This document shows, one piece after another, positions 1-7,430 of a stretch of 44,555 nt of DNA. The stretch covers positions 1 through 44,555 of the forward strand of contig CAYFHQ010000021.1 in NCBI GenBank assembly GCA_964342805.1. The letters are read 5' to 3'. Position 1 is the first letter of the stretch. Every line of letters begins with the position of its first letter. The position numbers were made by a program, and so were the translations under genes. Below the pieces are notes generated by a model. It had not been told where the DNA came from. It saw only the letters and a program-made list of their open reading frames with translations, and did not search any database. The stretch is from CAYFHQ01 sp964342805 (GTDB lineage Bacteria > Bacillota > Clostridia > Peptostreptococcales > Acidaminobacteraceae).

Positions 1-1273
1 TGCTCTCTAATTTTTTTGTCCGTGGGGAATCCACACGGTAAAATCGGTTAAAAATCTGTTCTTCTTCCCCAGGAGGTATGCCTTGGCCATTGTCACTGAT
101 ATGAACCAGCAGGTAGGCTTGGTCTCCTTGGTCCACACGCTCCAGGTCAAAGGCAATATGCAGGTGGTCCTCAGGACCATACTTGATTGCATTTTGAACA
201 ATATTTCTCATGGCTTGATAGAGGCGCTTTTGGTCAATGGTCAGGGTTACCGGTGGTTGGACTTGGTTGTCTACCTCCACACGACCACCCCGCTCCTGGA
301 TATCAAGGGCAAACTCCTCCACCATGTCCATAATGACACCATGACCTTCTGTGACCACCCATTCAAACTGCAACTGTTCTGAGTCCAACTGGGAGAAGAG
401 AAAGAGATCGTCAATGAGCCGGCGCATATACTTGGTGTTTTGGCCTATGATCTTTAAATACTTGTCCTGCTTTTCTGGCGTGGTTGCCACCCCATCCTGC
501 AGGGCCTCCACATAGCCGTCGATGGCCGCAATGGGCGTCTTTAAATCGTGGGAGATGTTGCCGATAAGAGCCTTACGGTTTTCTTCATACATGTCCCGGT
601 CAGACTGGGCTTTCCGTAGACTGGCAGTCATGGCGTTAAAGGAGGTAAATAGCGCCGTCAAGTACTTCCGAGGGTCTTTCTTTCTGGGTTCCTTATAGGG
701 AATCTTATAGTCATAGTCCCCTTCTGCCACCCGTTCTACCCCCTCCTTCAACTTGAGTAGAGGCTTGTAGACCCGCTGAGAAAAGCGGTAGAAGAATACG
801 GCCTGGACCAGTTCTTTGATGATAAAGAGGGTCAAGAGAACCATAACCACGGTGCCAAACATTTGATTGACTGAAGCCTGCATGAAAAGACCAATCAACA
901 AGACGATGGTAGCCAAGAAAAACAAGGGCATAAACCGCATGGCCTTGTGGTACTTGGACCATTCCCGGTGGTAGTTTTCCCTGTCCCTTGGGAAGACATA
1001 ATCATAGTGGTGACGCCCCCGTCCTCTACCCTTGCCGGACCGGTGTCCACGGCCCCGTCCATGGTGGTGGTGGTCATGGTCTTGATGCCCATGGCCATGA
1101 AGGTGAATGTCATTGTCCTCAGTGACATCATGGGGATGCTTGTCTCGCCCCTCTTGATCATAGTGGGGGTGAGCAAGGCCCTGTCTGGCCCCTTGTTTAT
1201 GCCAGTCGTCTTGGCTATGAACCCCGTCGTTTCCTGGGGTCTGTCTTCTTTTCTTTTCCATCTTCTTATCCAT
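1..1273 (-). CDS. Sensor histidine kinase with His-rich N-terminal tail (3' end cut by window)
   Basis: Membrane sensor kinase read on the minus strand from an ATG at 1273, preceded by the SD GAGGAG. About 424 codons are present and the frame runs off the window, so the C-terminal G2 box is missing. Residues 1 to about 107 form a charged tail rich in His, Arg and Gly (runs such as HDHDHHHHGRGRG). Two membrane segments follow (about 113-135 and 138-163), then a HAMP-like linker, a HisKA domain with the phosphoacceptor in ISHDLKTP (His242), and a HATPase domain with an N box (RNIVQNAIKYG), G1 box (DNGQGIP) and F box (IFNRFYRVD). Basic residues before the first membrane segment suggest that the His-rich tail is cytoplasmic. 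A tail of this kind could bind transition metals, which is inference. The upstream neighbour on the same strand is also His-rich. No response regulator is visible, so it may lie beyond the window. Confidence 0.9.
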   Translation of the reverse strand, partial: MDKKMEKKRRQTPGNDGVHSQDDWHKQGARQGLAHPHYDQEGRDKHPHDVTEDNDIHLHGHGHQDHDHHHHGRGRGHRSGKGRGRGRHHYDYVFPRDRENYHREWSKYHKAMRFMPLFFLATIVLLIGLFMQASVNQMFGTVVMVLLTLFIIKELVQAVFFYRFSQRVYKPLLKLKEGVERVAEGDYDYKIPYKEPRKKDPRKYLTALFTSFNAMTASLRKAQSDRDMYEENRKALIGNISHDLKTPIAAIDGYVEALQDGVATTPEKQDKYLKIIGQNTKYMRRLIDDLFLFSQLDSEQLQFEWVVTEGHGVIMDMVEEFALDIQERGGRVEVDNQVQPPVTLTIDQKRLYQAMRNIVQNAIKYGPEDHLHIAFDLERVDQGDQAYLLVHISDNGQGIPPGEEEQIFNRFYRVDSPRTKKLES

Positions 1274-1294
1274 GGTCGCTCCTCAAAGTGGAAT

Positions 1295-1328
1295 AGCGAC
1301 AACTCAGGGACCTGCCCGAGTTGTCGCT
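1295..1328 (-). other. Perfect 11-bp hairpin just before the kinase SD
   Basis: The arms AGCGACAACTC (1295-1305) and GAGTTGTCGCT (1318-1328) are perfectly complementary around a 12-nt loop. The hairpin lies between the His-rich protein gene and the kinase, about 15 nt upstream of the kinase SD. No U tract follows on the minus strand, so it is not a standard terminator. It may be an mRNA processing or stability element that sets the ratio between the two products. Confidence 0.6.
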
Positions 1329-1462
1329 TAGGTTTCAAGTTGGCAACCACTCTTTTCACCAGTGATTGTCTCCTTCTACTGTATCATAATGTCTTGTTAG
1401 ATCATATTGTCTTGCTTTGCCATCAAGGGTTAAGGGTATCAGAATCCTACCCAAAGGCTATT

Positions 1463-2356
1463 TTATAGAGCCTTTCCATTGACAGTGCACGTCAAGGTTT
1501 GCTCTTGACCCTCTTCATCCTTGTAGACCACATTGAACTGGATGTCCGCCTGTTGAGGCTGCTTGTTTTCGCCCACAAGAACGTCAATGTTGACACGCAA
1601 ATCTTGAAGCTCATCCATGTCCATCAAACTCTTCATGATCATTTTGTGGCCCCGCTTATGGAAGCCCTTACCCCTGCCAAATCCCTTCATGGAAGGCGCT
1701 TCGTCGCCCTCTGTTTCATTGTCAGCGAAGGCTTCTTGCTTGTCCCACTCTTTCATTTTGGACCGACATTCCTTCATATGGGCCATCTTCCAAGTCATCA
1801 TTTCCACCACTTGCTCAGGCAGGTCTTTCAGCTCAAGGGCCAGGTTCATCTTATAGCCCTGGTCTGCTTCAGTAACCTCTAGACGGTCTAGCATTTTCAG
1901 TGCAAAGCTAATGCGGTCCCACTTGGACATGTGCATCATGCCGTGGACCATACCCTTGTGGCCGTATCCGTATCCATGACCTCGGCCATGACCCTTTCCA
2001 CATTCTTCACCATGGTGACCATGGTGGCCGTGACCACCGCCATGACGGTGACCCTCTCCGTGGTGGTGGCCCTTGCCATGGCGTCGTCCATGTCTGCGGC
2101 CGTATCTACCACCGTGGAATTGGTGGGGCTTTTCTGACATTCTGTGGGATCCTTCAAAGGTAAAGGGCTTTTCTTCACCGGCCATTTCACCCTTCCAGCT
2201 CATTTCGAAATCACCGTCTTCATGTTGCTTGCCTGATTTTTCGAATGATGCCAGCTGGTCTCCATTTTTTGCTAGGCGCATGTTCATGGCGTGTCCTGCA
2301 AATTCAACTTCCTTCATGGCTTGTGCCAGGTCATATAAAAATTTAATCTTGTTCAT
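1463..2356 (-). CDS. His/Gly-rich protein of unknown function
   Basis: 297-residue protein that I do not recognise. The start is the ATG at 2356, which has a strong SD (AGGAGGAAACAAA); the frame is open for 31 more codons upstream, but those lack an SD. The N-terminal 70 residues are ordinary helical sequence. Residues about 80-140 are almost entirely His, Gly and Arg (GRRHGRRHGKGHHHGEGH and similar). A helical Met-rich segment (about 142-215) follows, then another basic Gly/His patch and a beta-like C-terminal domain with VNIDVLVGENK. No signal peptide or membrane segment is evident, so it is probably cytoplasmic. The His density suggests metal binding (Ni, Zn or Cu), a composition-based inference. 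It precedes the His-rich sensor kinase on the same strand with a 189-nt gap, and the two may form one regulatory unit. Confidence 0.75.
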   Translation of the reverse strand: MNKIKFLYDLAQAMKEVEFAGHAMNMRLAKNGDQLASFEKSGKQHEDGDFEMSWKGEMAGEEKPFTFEGSHRMSEKPHQFHGGRYGRRHGRRHGKGHHHGEGHRHGGGHGHHGHHGEECGKGHGRGHGYGYGHKGMVHGMMHMSKWDRISFALKMLDRLEVTEADQGYKMNLALELKDLPEQVVEMMTWKMAHMKECRSKMKEWDKQEAFADNETEGDEAPSMKGFGRGKGFHKRGHKMIMKSLMDMDELQDLRVNIDVLVGENKQPQQADIQFNVVYKDEEGQEQTLTCTVNGKAL

Positions 2357-2563
2357 TTTGTTTCCTCCTGTAGGTTTCCTGTATGGCTTAGCGGGCTGTG
2401 CCGCTCCTTCTGAAACCATAGTAACCCCCAGGTTTAAACTCCATTCCAAGAAACTTTAAAGAAAGCATAAAGAAAGGGCATGGAAACCATAAAGTCACGC
2501 TCAATGGCCTTCCACCCCCTGTCAGATGCGCCTTAGACCTACCTGTTCATAGGCCTTGGGCTT

Positions 2564-3049
2564 TTACTTTAAAAATTCTGGTTCTTTTTCATGGAAGACA
2601 CGCTGGGCCTTTTCCTTGACCCCTGCGATGTCCTTTTCAAAGACTGCCACCTCTTCTTCCAGACGCTTCATTTCATCTTCTGGCACATTGTAGTAGAGGA
2701 ACAAGTCTTCAAACTGATGAAAAACCCGCTCTAAGCGACGGGAAACCGATATAAACTGGTCGATATTGTGGCTCTTGATGGCATTTTTGAACTGGGACAG
2801 GTCCATTTCAATAATGGCAATCACATCGTCTTCAGACTCAAACTCCTTCAGTGGCAGGGAGTAAGGGCGAATACGCTCCAGAAAATACTTGCCCTTCTTG
2901 TTGACATTATAGACATAGGAAACCGTAAAGCCCGACACGTCAAAGGTCACGTAACACAGCTTACTGTTGATCACGGCCACCTCGGCACCCATTTGCTTGA
3001 GTTTCATGGACTGTTGCAGTAATTCTGCACCTAGATATTTGTTTCGCAT
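2564..3049 (-). CDS. Uncharacterised protein with coiled-coil C-terminus
   Basis: 161 residues starting MRNKYLGAELL. The ATG at 3049 is chosen because it has the SD AAGGAGGTTGTC; the frame extends 15 codons further into the permease gene without an SD. The N-terminal half looks alpha/beta (a strand-like stretch AEVAVINSKLCYVTFDV, then a tyrosine-rich VSYVYNV). The C-terminal 60 residues are charged and helical (EEEVAVFEKDIAGVKEKAQ), likely a short coiled coil. There is no signal peptide. The gene follows the ArsB/NhaD-type permease with a 10-nt gap, so the two are probably co-transcribed. I cannot assign a function. Confidence 0.75.
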   Translation of the reverse strand: MRNKYLGAELLQQSMKLKQMGAEVAVINSKLCYVTFDVSGFTVSYVYNVNKKGKYFLERIRPYSLPLKEFESEDDVIAIIEMDLSQFKNAIKSHNIDQFISVSRRLERVFHQFEDLFLYYNVPEDEMKRLEEEVAVFEKDIAGVKEKAQRVFHEKEPEFLK

Positions 3050-3059
3050 GACAACCTCC

Positions 3060-4331
3060 TTATAAGTACCGAATGGCAACATAGCCATAGGCAATGGTTA
3101 CGGACACTAACATGAGGGGAAAGCCCACCATGAAGAACTCTTTAAAAGACAGTTTATGGCCTTGTTTTTCTACGATCCCTGCGGCAATGACGTTGGCAGA
3201 GGCACCTACAAGAGTTCCATTGCCCCCAAGGCAAGCACCCAGGGCCAGTGCCCACCACAAGACTGAAATGTTCTGACCAGTTTGTAGGCCAAAGTCCTGG
3301 AGCAAGGGAATCATGGTTGCCACAAATGGTATGTTATCCAAAAATGCCGACGCTATGGATGACCCAAACAAAATCACAGTGGTGGACAAGCCCACGTCTC
3401 CAGCGGTCATCTGAACCATGCCACCGGCTAACATTTCTATGACCCCAACGTCTTCCAGGGCTCCAACCAAGATAAACAGGGAGGCGAAGAAGAAGATGGT
3501 GGTCCATTCTATTTCCAGCAGGATCTCCTCAGGGTCCAGCTTGCTGATCAGCAAGTACAGGGACGCTCCGAAGAGGGCCACTGTTGCAGACTCATACCCC
3601 AAGGAAGAATGGAGGATAAAGCCCAAGAGGGTTAGGCCCATTACCAAGCCCCCTTTTTTTAATAAAACTATATCGTGAATCGCCAGGGACTCGTCCAAGT
3701 CCATGACCCGCTTTTTCTGCTCATCTGAAGCCTGTAAGGTCTTCCTGTAGAGGAACTTCAATATCAACAGATTAACGACTATGATTACGAGGACGATTGG
3801 CGCTAAATTCCAAACAAAATCCATAAATCCCAGTCCCACGGCAGACCCGATCATGATATTGGGTGGATCTCCGATGAGGGTGGCTGTCCCCCCGATATTG
3901 GACATGAGGGTTTCCACAACCACAAAGGGTATGGGGTTGATCTCCATGGTGGATGTGATGACCATGGTGACCGGAACGATCAGCAATATAGTCGTCACAT
4001 TATCGAGTAAGGCCGAGGACACGGCTGTAATAAGGGAAAATAAAAGCATGATTTTCCAAGGGTCTCCTCCGGCGAGCTTGGCGGCATGGATAGCCAGGTA
4101 CTCAAATATACCTGTCCGCCGAATAATGCTTACAATGATCATCATACCGATCAAGAGACCAATGGTATTGGTGTCGATATGATTGGCTGCCTGTTCTTGT
4201 GCTTCCACACTGAACACTAGCATTAAAACCGCTCCAAAGAGCGCAACAACGGTTCGGTGTAGCTTTTCCGTCATGATTAACATATAGGTGATTGAAAAGA
4301 TTGCGATGGCAATCATTAATTGATCAGACAA
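3060..4331 (-). CDS. ArsB/NhaD-family (ion transporter superfamily) membrane permease
   Basis: 423-residue polytopic protein of the ArsB/NhaD/SLC13-like ion transporter superfamily. The start is a TTG at 4331, supported by the SD GGAGG seven bases upstream. About ten to eleven hydrophobic segments are visible. Two inverted-repeat signature motifs typical of the family are present: SNIGGTATLIGDPPNIMIGS in the first half and NGTLVGASANVIAAGI in the second, each following a DN-containing helix (LLDNVTTILLIVP and FLDNIPFVATMIP). Family members move arsenite, Na+/H+ or organic anions; nothing here fixes the substrate. There is no arsR or arsC nearby, so arsenite efflux is not supported. It sits between a small exported protein (21-nt gap) and an uncharacterised gene (10-nt gap), likely in one operon. 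Confidence 0.88.
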   Translation of the reverse strand: MSDQLMIAIAIFSITYMLIMTEKLHRTVVALFGAVLMLVFSVEAQEQAANHIDTNTIGLLIGMMIIVSIIRRTGIFEYLAIHAAKLAGGDPWKIMLLFSLITAVSSALLDNVTTILLIVPVTMVITSTMEINPIPFVVVETLMSNIGGTATLIGDPPNIMIGSAVGLGFMDFVWNLAPIVLVIIVVNLLILKFLYRKTLQASDEQKKRVMDLDESLAIHDIVLLKKGGLVMGLTLLGFILHSSLGYESATVALFGASLYLLISKLDPEEILLEIEWTTIFFFASLFILVGALEDVGVIEMLAGGMVQMTAGDVGLSTTVILFGSSIASAFLDNIPFVATMIPLLQDFGLQTGQNISVLWWALALGACLGGNGTLVGASANVIAAGIVEKQGHKLSFKEFFMVGFPLMLVSVTIAYGYVAIRYL

Positions 4332-4352
4332 TTTTCTTCCTCCTTCTTTTTA

Positions 4353-4601
4353 TCAAGGAACCGTTTGAACGGGGATGCCCCAAAACCGGCTCCGCATGAC
4401 TTCCATTTCTTCCTGGACCACTTCTGCATTGATTTGGACAGGGTTAACAGACGGTATGCCATAAAATGCAGCATCCGCCTCTTGACGTATTTTCTTTTTC
4501 ATCCATTTACTCGGGTCATGGCTGTCATGGCCATGGACCACACCGGTCATCATTAACAACACGGTGAAAATGAGTATGCTTGCTACTAGGGTTTTTCTCA
4601 T
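4353..4601 (-). CDS. Small exported protein, unknown function
   Basis: 82 residues with a clear signal peptide: basic MRK, a hydrophobic core (TLVASILIFTVLLMMTG), then VVHG-HD, with likely cleavage after VHG. The mature part begins HDSHDPSKWMKKK and has a repeated RFWGIP/FYGIP element (AAFYGIPSVNP near the middle, SRFWGIPVQTVP at the C-terminus). The start at 4601 is set by the SD AAAGGAGGAAAACC. It is the first gene of the minus-strand group leading into the ArsB/NhaD permease. It may be an extracytoplasmic partner of that permease, but the sequence does not prove it. Confidence 0.75.
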   Translation of the reverse strand: MRKTLVASILIFTVLLMMTGVVHGHDSHDPSKWMKKKIRQEADAAFYGIPSVNPVQINAEVVQEEMEVMRSRFWGIPVQTVP

Positions 4602-4689
4602 GGTTTTCCTCCTTTCTATAGATTGGGGACTGTTAAGCACCTTTACTGTCAACCTCTACAGCCCGCTCACAGACTTGCATACAATCGAC

Positions 4690-4717
4690 TTAACAAATGC
4701 CCACAGCCCATTATACT
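4690..4717 (+). promoter_or_regulatory. Candidate promoter for the SBP-fused sensor kinase
   Basis: TTAACA (4690-4695) and TATACT (4712-4717) are separated by 16 bp in the intergenic region between divergent genes, about 115 bp before the kinase start. Confidence 0.5.
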
Positions 4718-4834
4718 CCTCTGAAAACAGGATGCAACTTCTTATTTCAGGAAATCGTTTTAGCTTCAATAAATCTCTACTGGTGTCTGATTCACCGCCC
4801 ATTATGGGTATATATGACCCAGGAGGAAAAGCCC

Positions 4835-6664
4835 ATGAAAAGCCTTGCTTGGATGATCGTCATTGTCATTACCCTAGGTTTATGTAGCGGATTCGCAGCA
4901 CCCCAATCAAACCTGTATTTAACCGATGAGGAAGTGGAATGGTTGAAGGACCACCCTGTTATTCGGTATGCCCCTGACCCAGAGTTTGGCCCTTATGAGT
5001 TTTTCCGCGATGACCAGTTTACAGGAATCATGTCTGACTATGTCCACCTCCTGGAAGACATGCTCGACGTAGATATTCAAGTAGTACGCACAGAAAGCTG
5101 GACCCAAACCTTAGACATGGCCCGGTCTGGGCAAGTGGATATGATTCTGGGCACAAAAACAAAAGAGCGAAGTGAATACCTCTATTTCACTTCCCCCTTT
5201 ATTAACGCGCCCAACATTATTTTGGTCAATGAGAACAACCCAGTAAACGTTGATCCCAATGCCATTGATCGCTACGAAATCGGTGTCATTGAAAATTATG
5301 CCGTTCACGAGTTTCTTGAAATCATCTATCCGGCCATAGAATTGCGCACCTATGACACGGTCAGGGAGGGTCTGGCCGACGTGGCCTTTGGCAATATTGA
5401 AGGGTTTGTGGTGGACTTCGGCCAAGGGAGTTTTTATGCCAATGATATGAACTTAACCAACCTGATCTCCGCCGGCGAAATTGCCTTCGAATACAAGTTG
5501 TCTCTTGGCGTAACCAAGGACAAAGAACCCCTCTACCACATCATCGAAAAGGCCCTGAGGGCCATACCCAAAACAGAAAAAGACAGCATTCAATACCGGT
5601 GGATATCCGTGGATTTTTCCCCCGCCCTCACTCAAAATCAAATCCGCAATATTTCCATTGTATTCGTCGTCATTGTACTGGCCTCTCTCTCCATTATTGT
5701 CTGGAACCGGTCCCTCCAGCACCAGGTCAAGCAGAAGACCAAGGATATACACCAGATCAATGCCATGCTGGAAGAAAAGGTTCGCATACGGACAATGGAG
5801 CTGGAAAGTACCTCAGAGGAACTGAAAGCCTCCCTGGTGACCCTGCAAAATACCCAGGACCAGTTAATTGAGTCAGAAAAATATGCCGCCTTGGGAGAGT
5901 TGGTCTCTGGCGTCGCCCATGAAATCAACACCCCCATAGGCAACTGTATAACCTCCGTAACCTATGAACTAAGCGAACTGGACAAGGTAAAAGATCTCCA
6001 TGGAAAAGGACCCATAGACCCAGGTGTCGTTGGTGATTACCTGGACCGGTTGACCGATGTGAACACCTTGATTTTTAAGAATCTAAAACGGGTCGCCAGC
6101 ATAATTTCAAGATTTAAGATCCTGGAAATTTCGAAGATTTCCAACAACCAGGAAGCCTTTGAATTGGCGGACACGGTGGAGACGGCCGTTGAAATTGCCA
6201 AGGACGACCTCCATAACCTGACCAAACAAACCTATGAAGTGAAATTTAAACCCAGAGACCGGACCCTGATCTTCGGCTCTAAAGCATGGATTCACGAGAT
6301 CATTGGCAACCTGATGCAAAACTCCCTCCTCCATGGCTTCGACCTTGCCCAGCCCGGCCTAATCGAAGTGATTGTGGAACGGATTCAGGAAAAGTACATT
6401 CGCATTGTCTATGAAGACAATGGTCGTGGTATAGAAGAAGAGGAACTAGACCGGGTCTTTGAGCCCTTTCATTCCACGAAAAAAACCGATGGAGCCATCG
6501 GTTTAGGGTTAAGCATTGTCTATAACATTGTGGTACGGGATTTAAATGGGTGTATTCACCTGACCAGTGTCCCTGACGAGTACACTCGGATCACCATTGA
6601 CATCCCCATTTATAAAGACACGGACAAAGATGCGCCTACGCCACCTTCTCCGTCAGCAGGGTAA
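4835..6664 (+). CDS. Sensor histidine kinase with extracellular SBP_bac_3-type domain
   Basis: 609 residues. The ATG at 4835 has the SD AGGAGGAAAAGCCC; 46 further upstream codons are open but lack an SD. A signal peptide (about 1-22) leads to a family-3 solute-binding domain (about 28-265), recognisable from VIRYAPDPEFGPYEF and the MILGTKTKERSEYLYFTSPF segment typical of amino-acid-binding proteins. One membrane helix follows (about 275-295), then a coiled coil, an H box GVAHEINTPIGN (His362) and an ATPase domain with NLMQNSLLHG, DNGRGIEEEELD and GAIGLGLSIVYNIV. The receptor would sense a small molecule outside the cell, probably an amino acid or dicarboxylate. No response regulator gene is adjacent, so it is an orphan here. 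Its 3' end overlaps the convergent downstream gene by 29 bp. Confidence 0.93.
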   Translation: MKSLAWMIVIVITLGLCSGFAAPQSNLYLTDEEVEWLKDHPVIRYAPDPEFGPYEFFRDDQFTGIMSDYVHLLEDMLDVDIQVVRTESWTQTLDMARSGQVDMILGTKTKERSEYLYFTSPFINAPNIILVNENNPVNVDPNAIDRYEIGVIENYAVHEFLEIIYPAIELRTYDTVREGLADVAFGNIEGFVVDFGQGSFYANDMNLTNLISAGEIAFEYKLSLGVTKDKEPLYHIIEKALRAIPKTEKDSIQYRWISVDFSPALTQNQIRNISIVFVVIVLASLSIIVWNRSLQHQVKQKTKDIHQINAMLEEKVRIRTMELESTSEELKASLVTLQNTQDQLIESEKYAALGELVSGVAHEINTPIGNCITSVTYELSELDKVKDLHGKGPIDPGVVGDYLDRLTDVNTLIFKNLKRVASIISRFKILEISKISNNQEAFELADTVETAVEIAKDDLHNLTKQTYEVKFKPRDRTLIFGSKAWIHEIIGNLMQNSLLHGFDLAQPGLIEVIVERIQEKYIRIVYEDNGRGIEEEELDRVFEPFHSTKKTDGAIGLGLSIVYNIVVRDLNGCIHLTSVPDEYTRITIDIPIYKDTDKDAPTPPSPSAG

Positions 6665-7202
6665 ATACCTCTGCGATATCCATTACTTGTACTGGACTAC
6701 CAGCTGGTAGCGGGTTACGGTTTACGTTTCCTGTTACCAGTATTGTTTTGCCCTTTTTTGCAGAGTAATCCTTTATGACAGAAGCCATTTCATCATCTGC
6801 AGCACAGACAATGCTGTCAAAAGCATCATCAAGTCCTGAGAATAACAACTGCTTGATGGCATGCTTGTTTTCCGTGTTGAGCATGCCCACGACTTCACGA
6901 CCTGTATTGCGAAGCATGGTCAAAATCTGCTTTGTGTTTTCATATGCCGGAGACTGGAGCAGCAAGTCCAACAGCTGTTGCTTTTCTTCTTCCACAACAT
7001 AGACCTGTTCTTCCTTTTCAAGTTCCCCCATGGCAATCATTGCTTTACTCTCAAAGGTATGCCCTTCAACCATGGGAATTTCCTGCATAAGGGTGATCCA
7101 ACGCTTAAAGGATTTTTGCGCTTGAAACAGCTGTACAAATTTATAAGAAGCGGCACTGTAATCCAGTGCTGTGGTATTGACGTCCAAAATGATTGTGCTC
7201 AT
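6636..7202 (-). CDS. Uncharacterised protein, possibly a degenerate HAD-like fold
   Basis: 188 residues, cytoplasmic, with no signal peptide. The order of elements loosely matches a HAD phosphatase: an N-terminal strand with an acidic loop (ILDVNTTALDY, in place of DxDxT), a helical cap-like insertion (about 20-95), REVVGMLNTEN where motif II would be, DDAFDSIVCAADDE, and a C-terminal VTGNVNRNP where the motif IV acidic pair is expected. The second motif I aspartate and the motif IV acidic pair are absent, so if it is HAD-like it is probably inactive or binding-only. It is convergent with, and overlaps by 29 bp, the preceding sensor kinase gene. The start has only a weak AGAGGGG SD. Confidence 0.7.
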   Translation of the reverse strand: MSTIILDVNTTALDYSAASYKFVQLFQAQKSFKRWITLMQEIPMVEGHTFESKAMIAMGELEKEEQVYVVEEEKQQLLDLLLQSPAYENTKQILTMLRNTGREVVGMLNTENKHAIKQLLFSGLDDAFDSIVCAADDEMASVIKDYSAKKGKTILVTGNVNRNPLPAGSPVQVMDIAEVFTLLTEKVA

Positions 7203-7293
7203 ATGTAATAACCCCTCTGTATCTTTGATTCTAGCTGAATTCCAGCCGTTTTTTTACTCACCAAGAGATAAGTTAACACGCCACCTAAGGGAT

Positions 7294-7307
7294 TGCAAGC
7301 GCTGAAA
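7294..7307 (+). promoter_or_regulatory. Weak cre-like site upstream of the citrate synthase operon
   Basis: TGCAAGCGCTGAAA resembles the CcpA catabolite-responsive element (TGWAANCGNTNWCA), with mismatches in the right half. It lies about 60 bp upstream of the -35 of the aconitase promoter. CcpA control of citrate synthase and aconitase genes is known in Bacillus; its application here is inference. Confidence 0.3.
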
Positions 7308-7362
7308 TATGAAGATTTTGAAGGAAATCCTTTTCTTCCTCAAAATTTTTGCGGTGGCTCTG

Positions 7363-7399
7363 TTGACATGTATACATCACACAATTATAATCGTATACA
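7363..7399 (+). promoter_or_regulatory. Consensus promoter with paired GTATAC operators
   Basis: TTGACA (7363-7368), a 17-bp spacer and TATAAT (7386-7391) form a perfect sigma-A promoter, about 40 bp before the aconitase start. Two copies of a GTATAC palindrome (TGTATACA at 7369-7376 in the spacer and CGTATACA at 7392-7399 just after the -10) bracket the promoter. Sites of this type are used by GntR-family regulators, so a repressor probably acts here. No such regulator gene is in the window. Confidence 0.75.
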
Positions 7400-7430
7400 A
7401 TAATACAACAAACAAAAGGAGTGTAGAAAA

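Noticed and set aside
947..1468. Plus-strand open frame of 173 codons
   Set aside because: It is the antisense of the His-rich sensor kinase tail; the minus frame has kinase motifs and an SD.
2030..2110. Short repeated nucleotide units that could suggest a CRISPR or satellite array
   Set aside because: The units are irregular and encode the His/Gly-rich stretch of the minus-strand protein.
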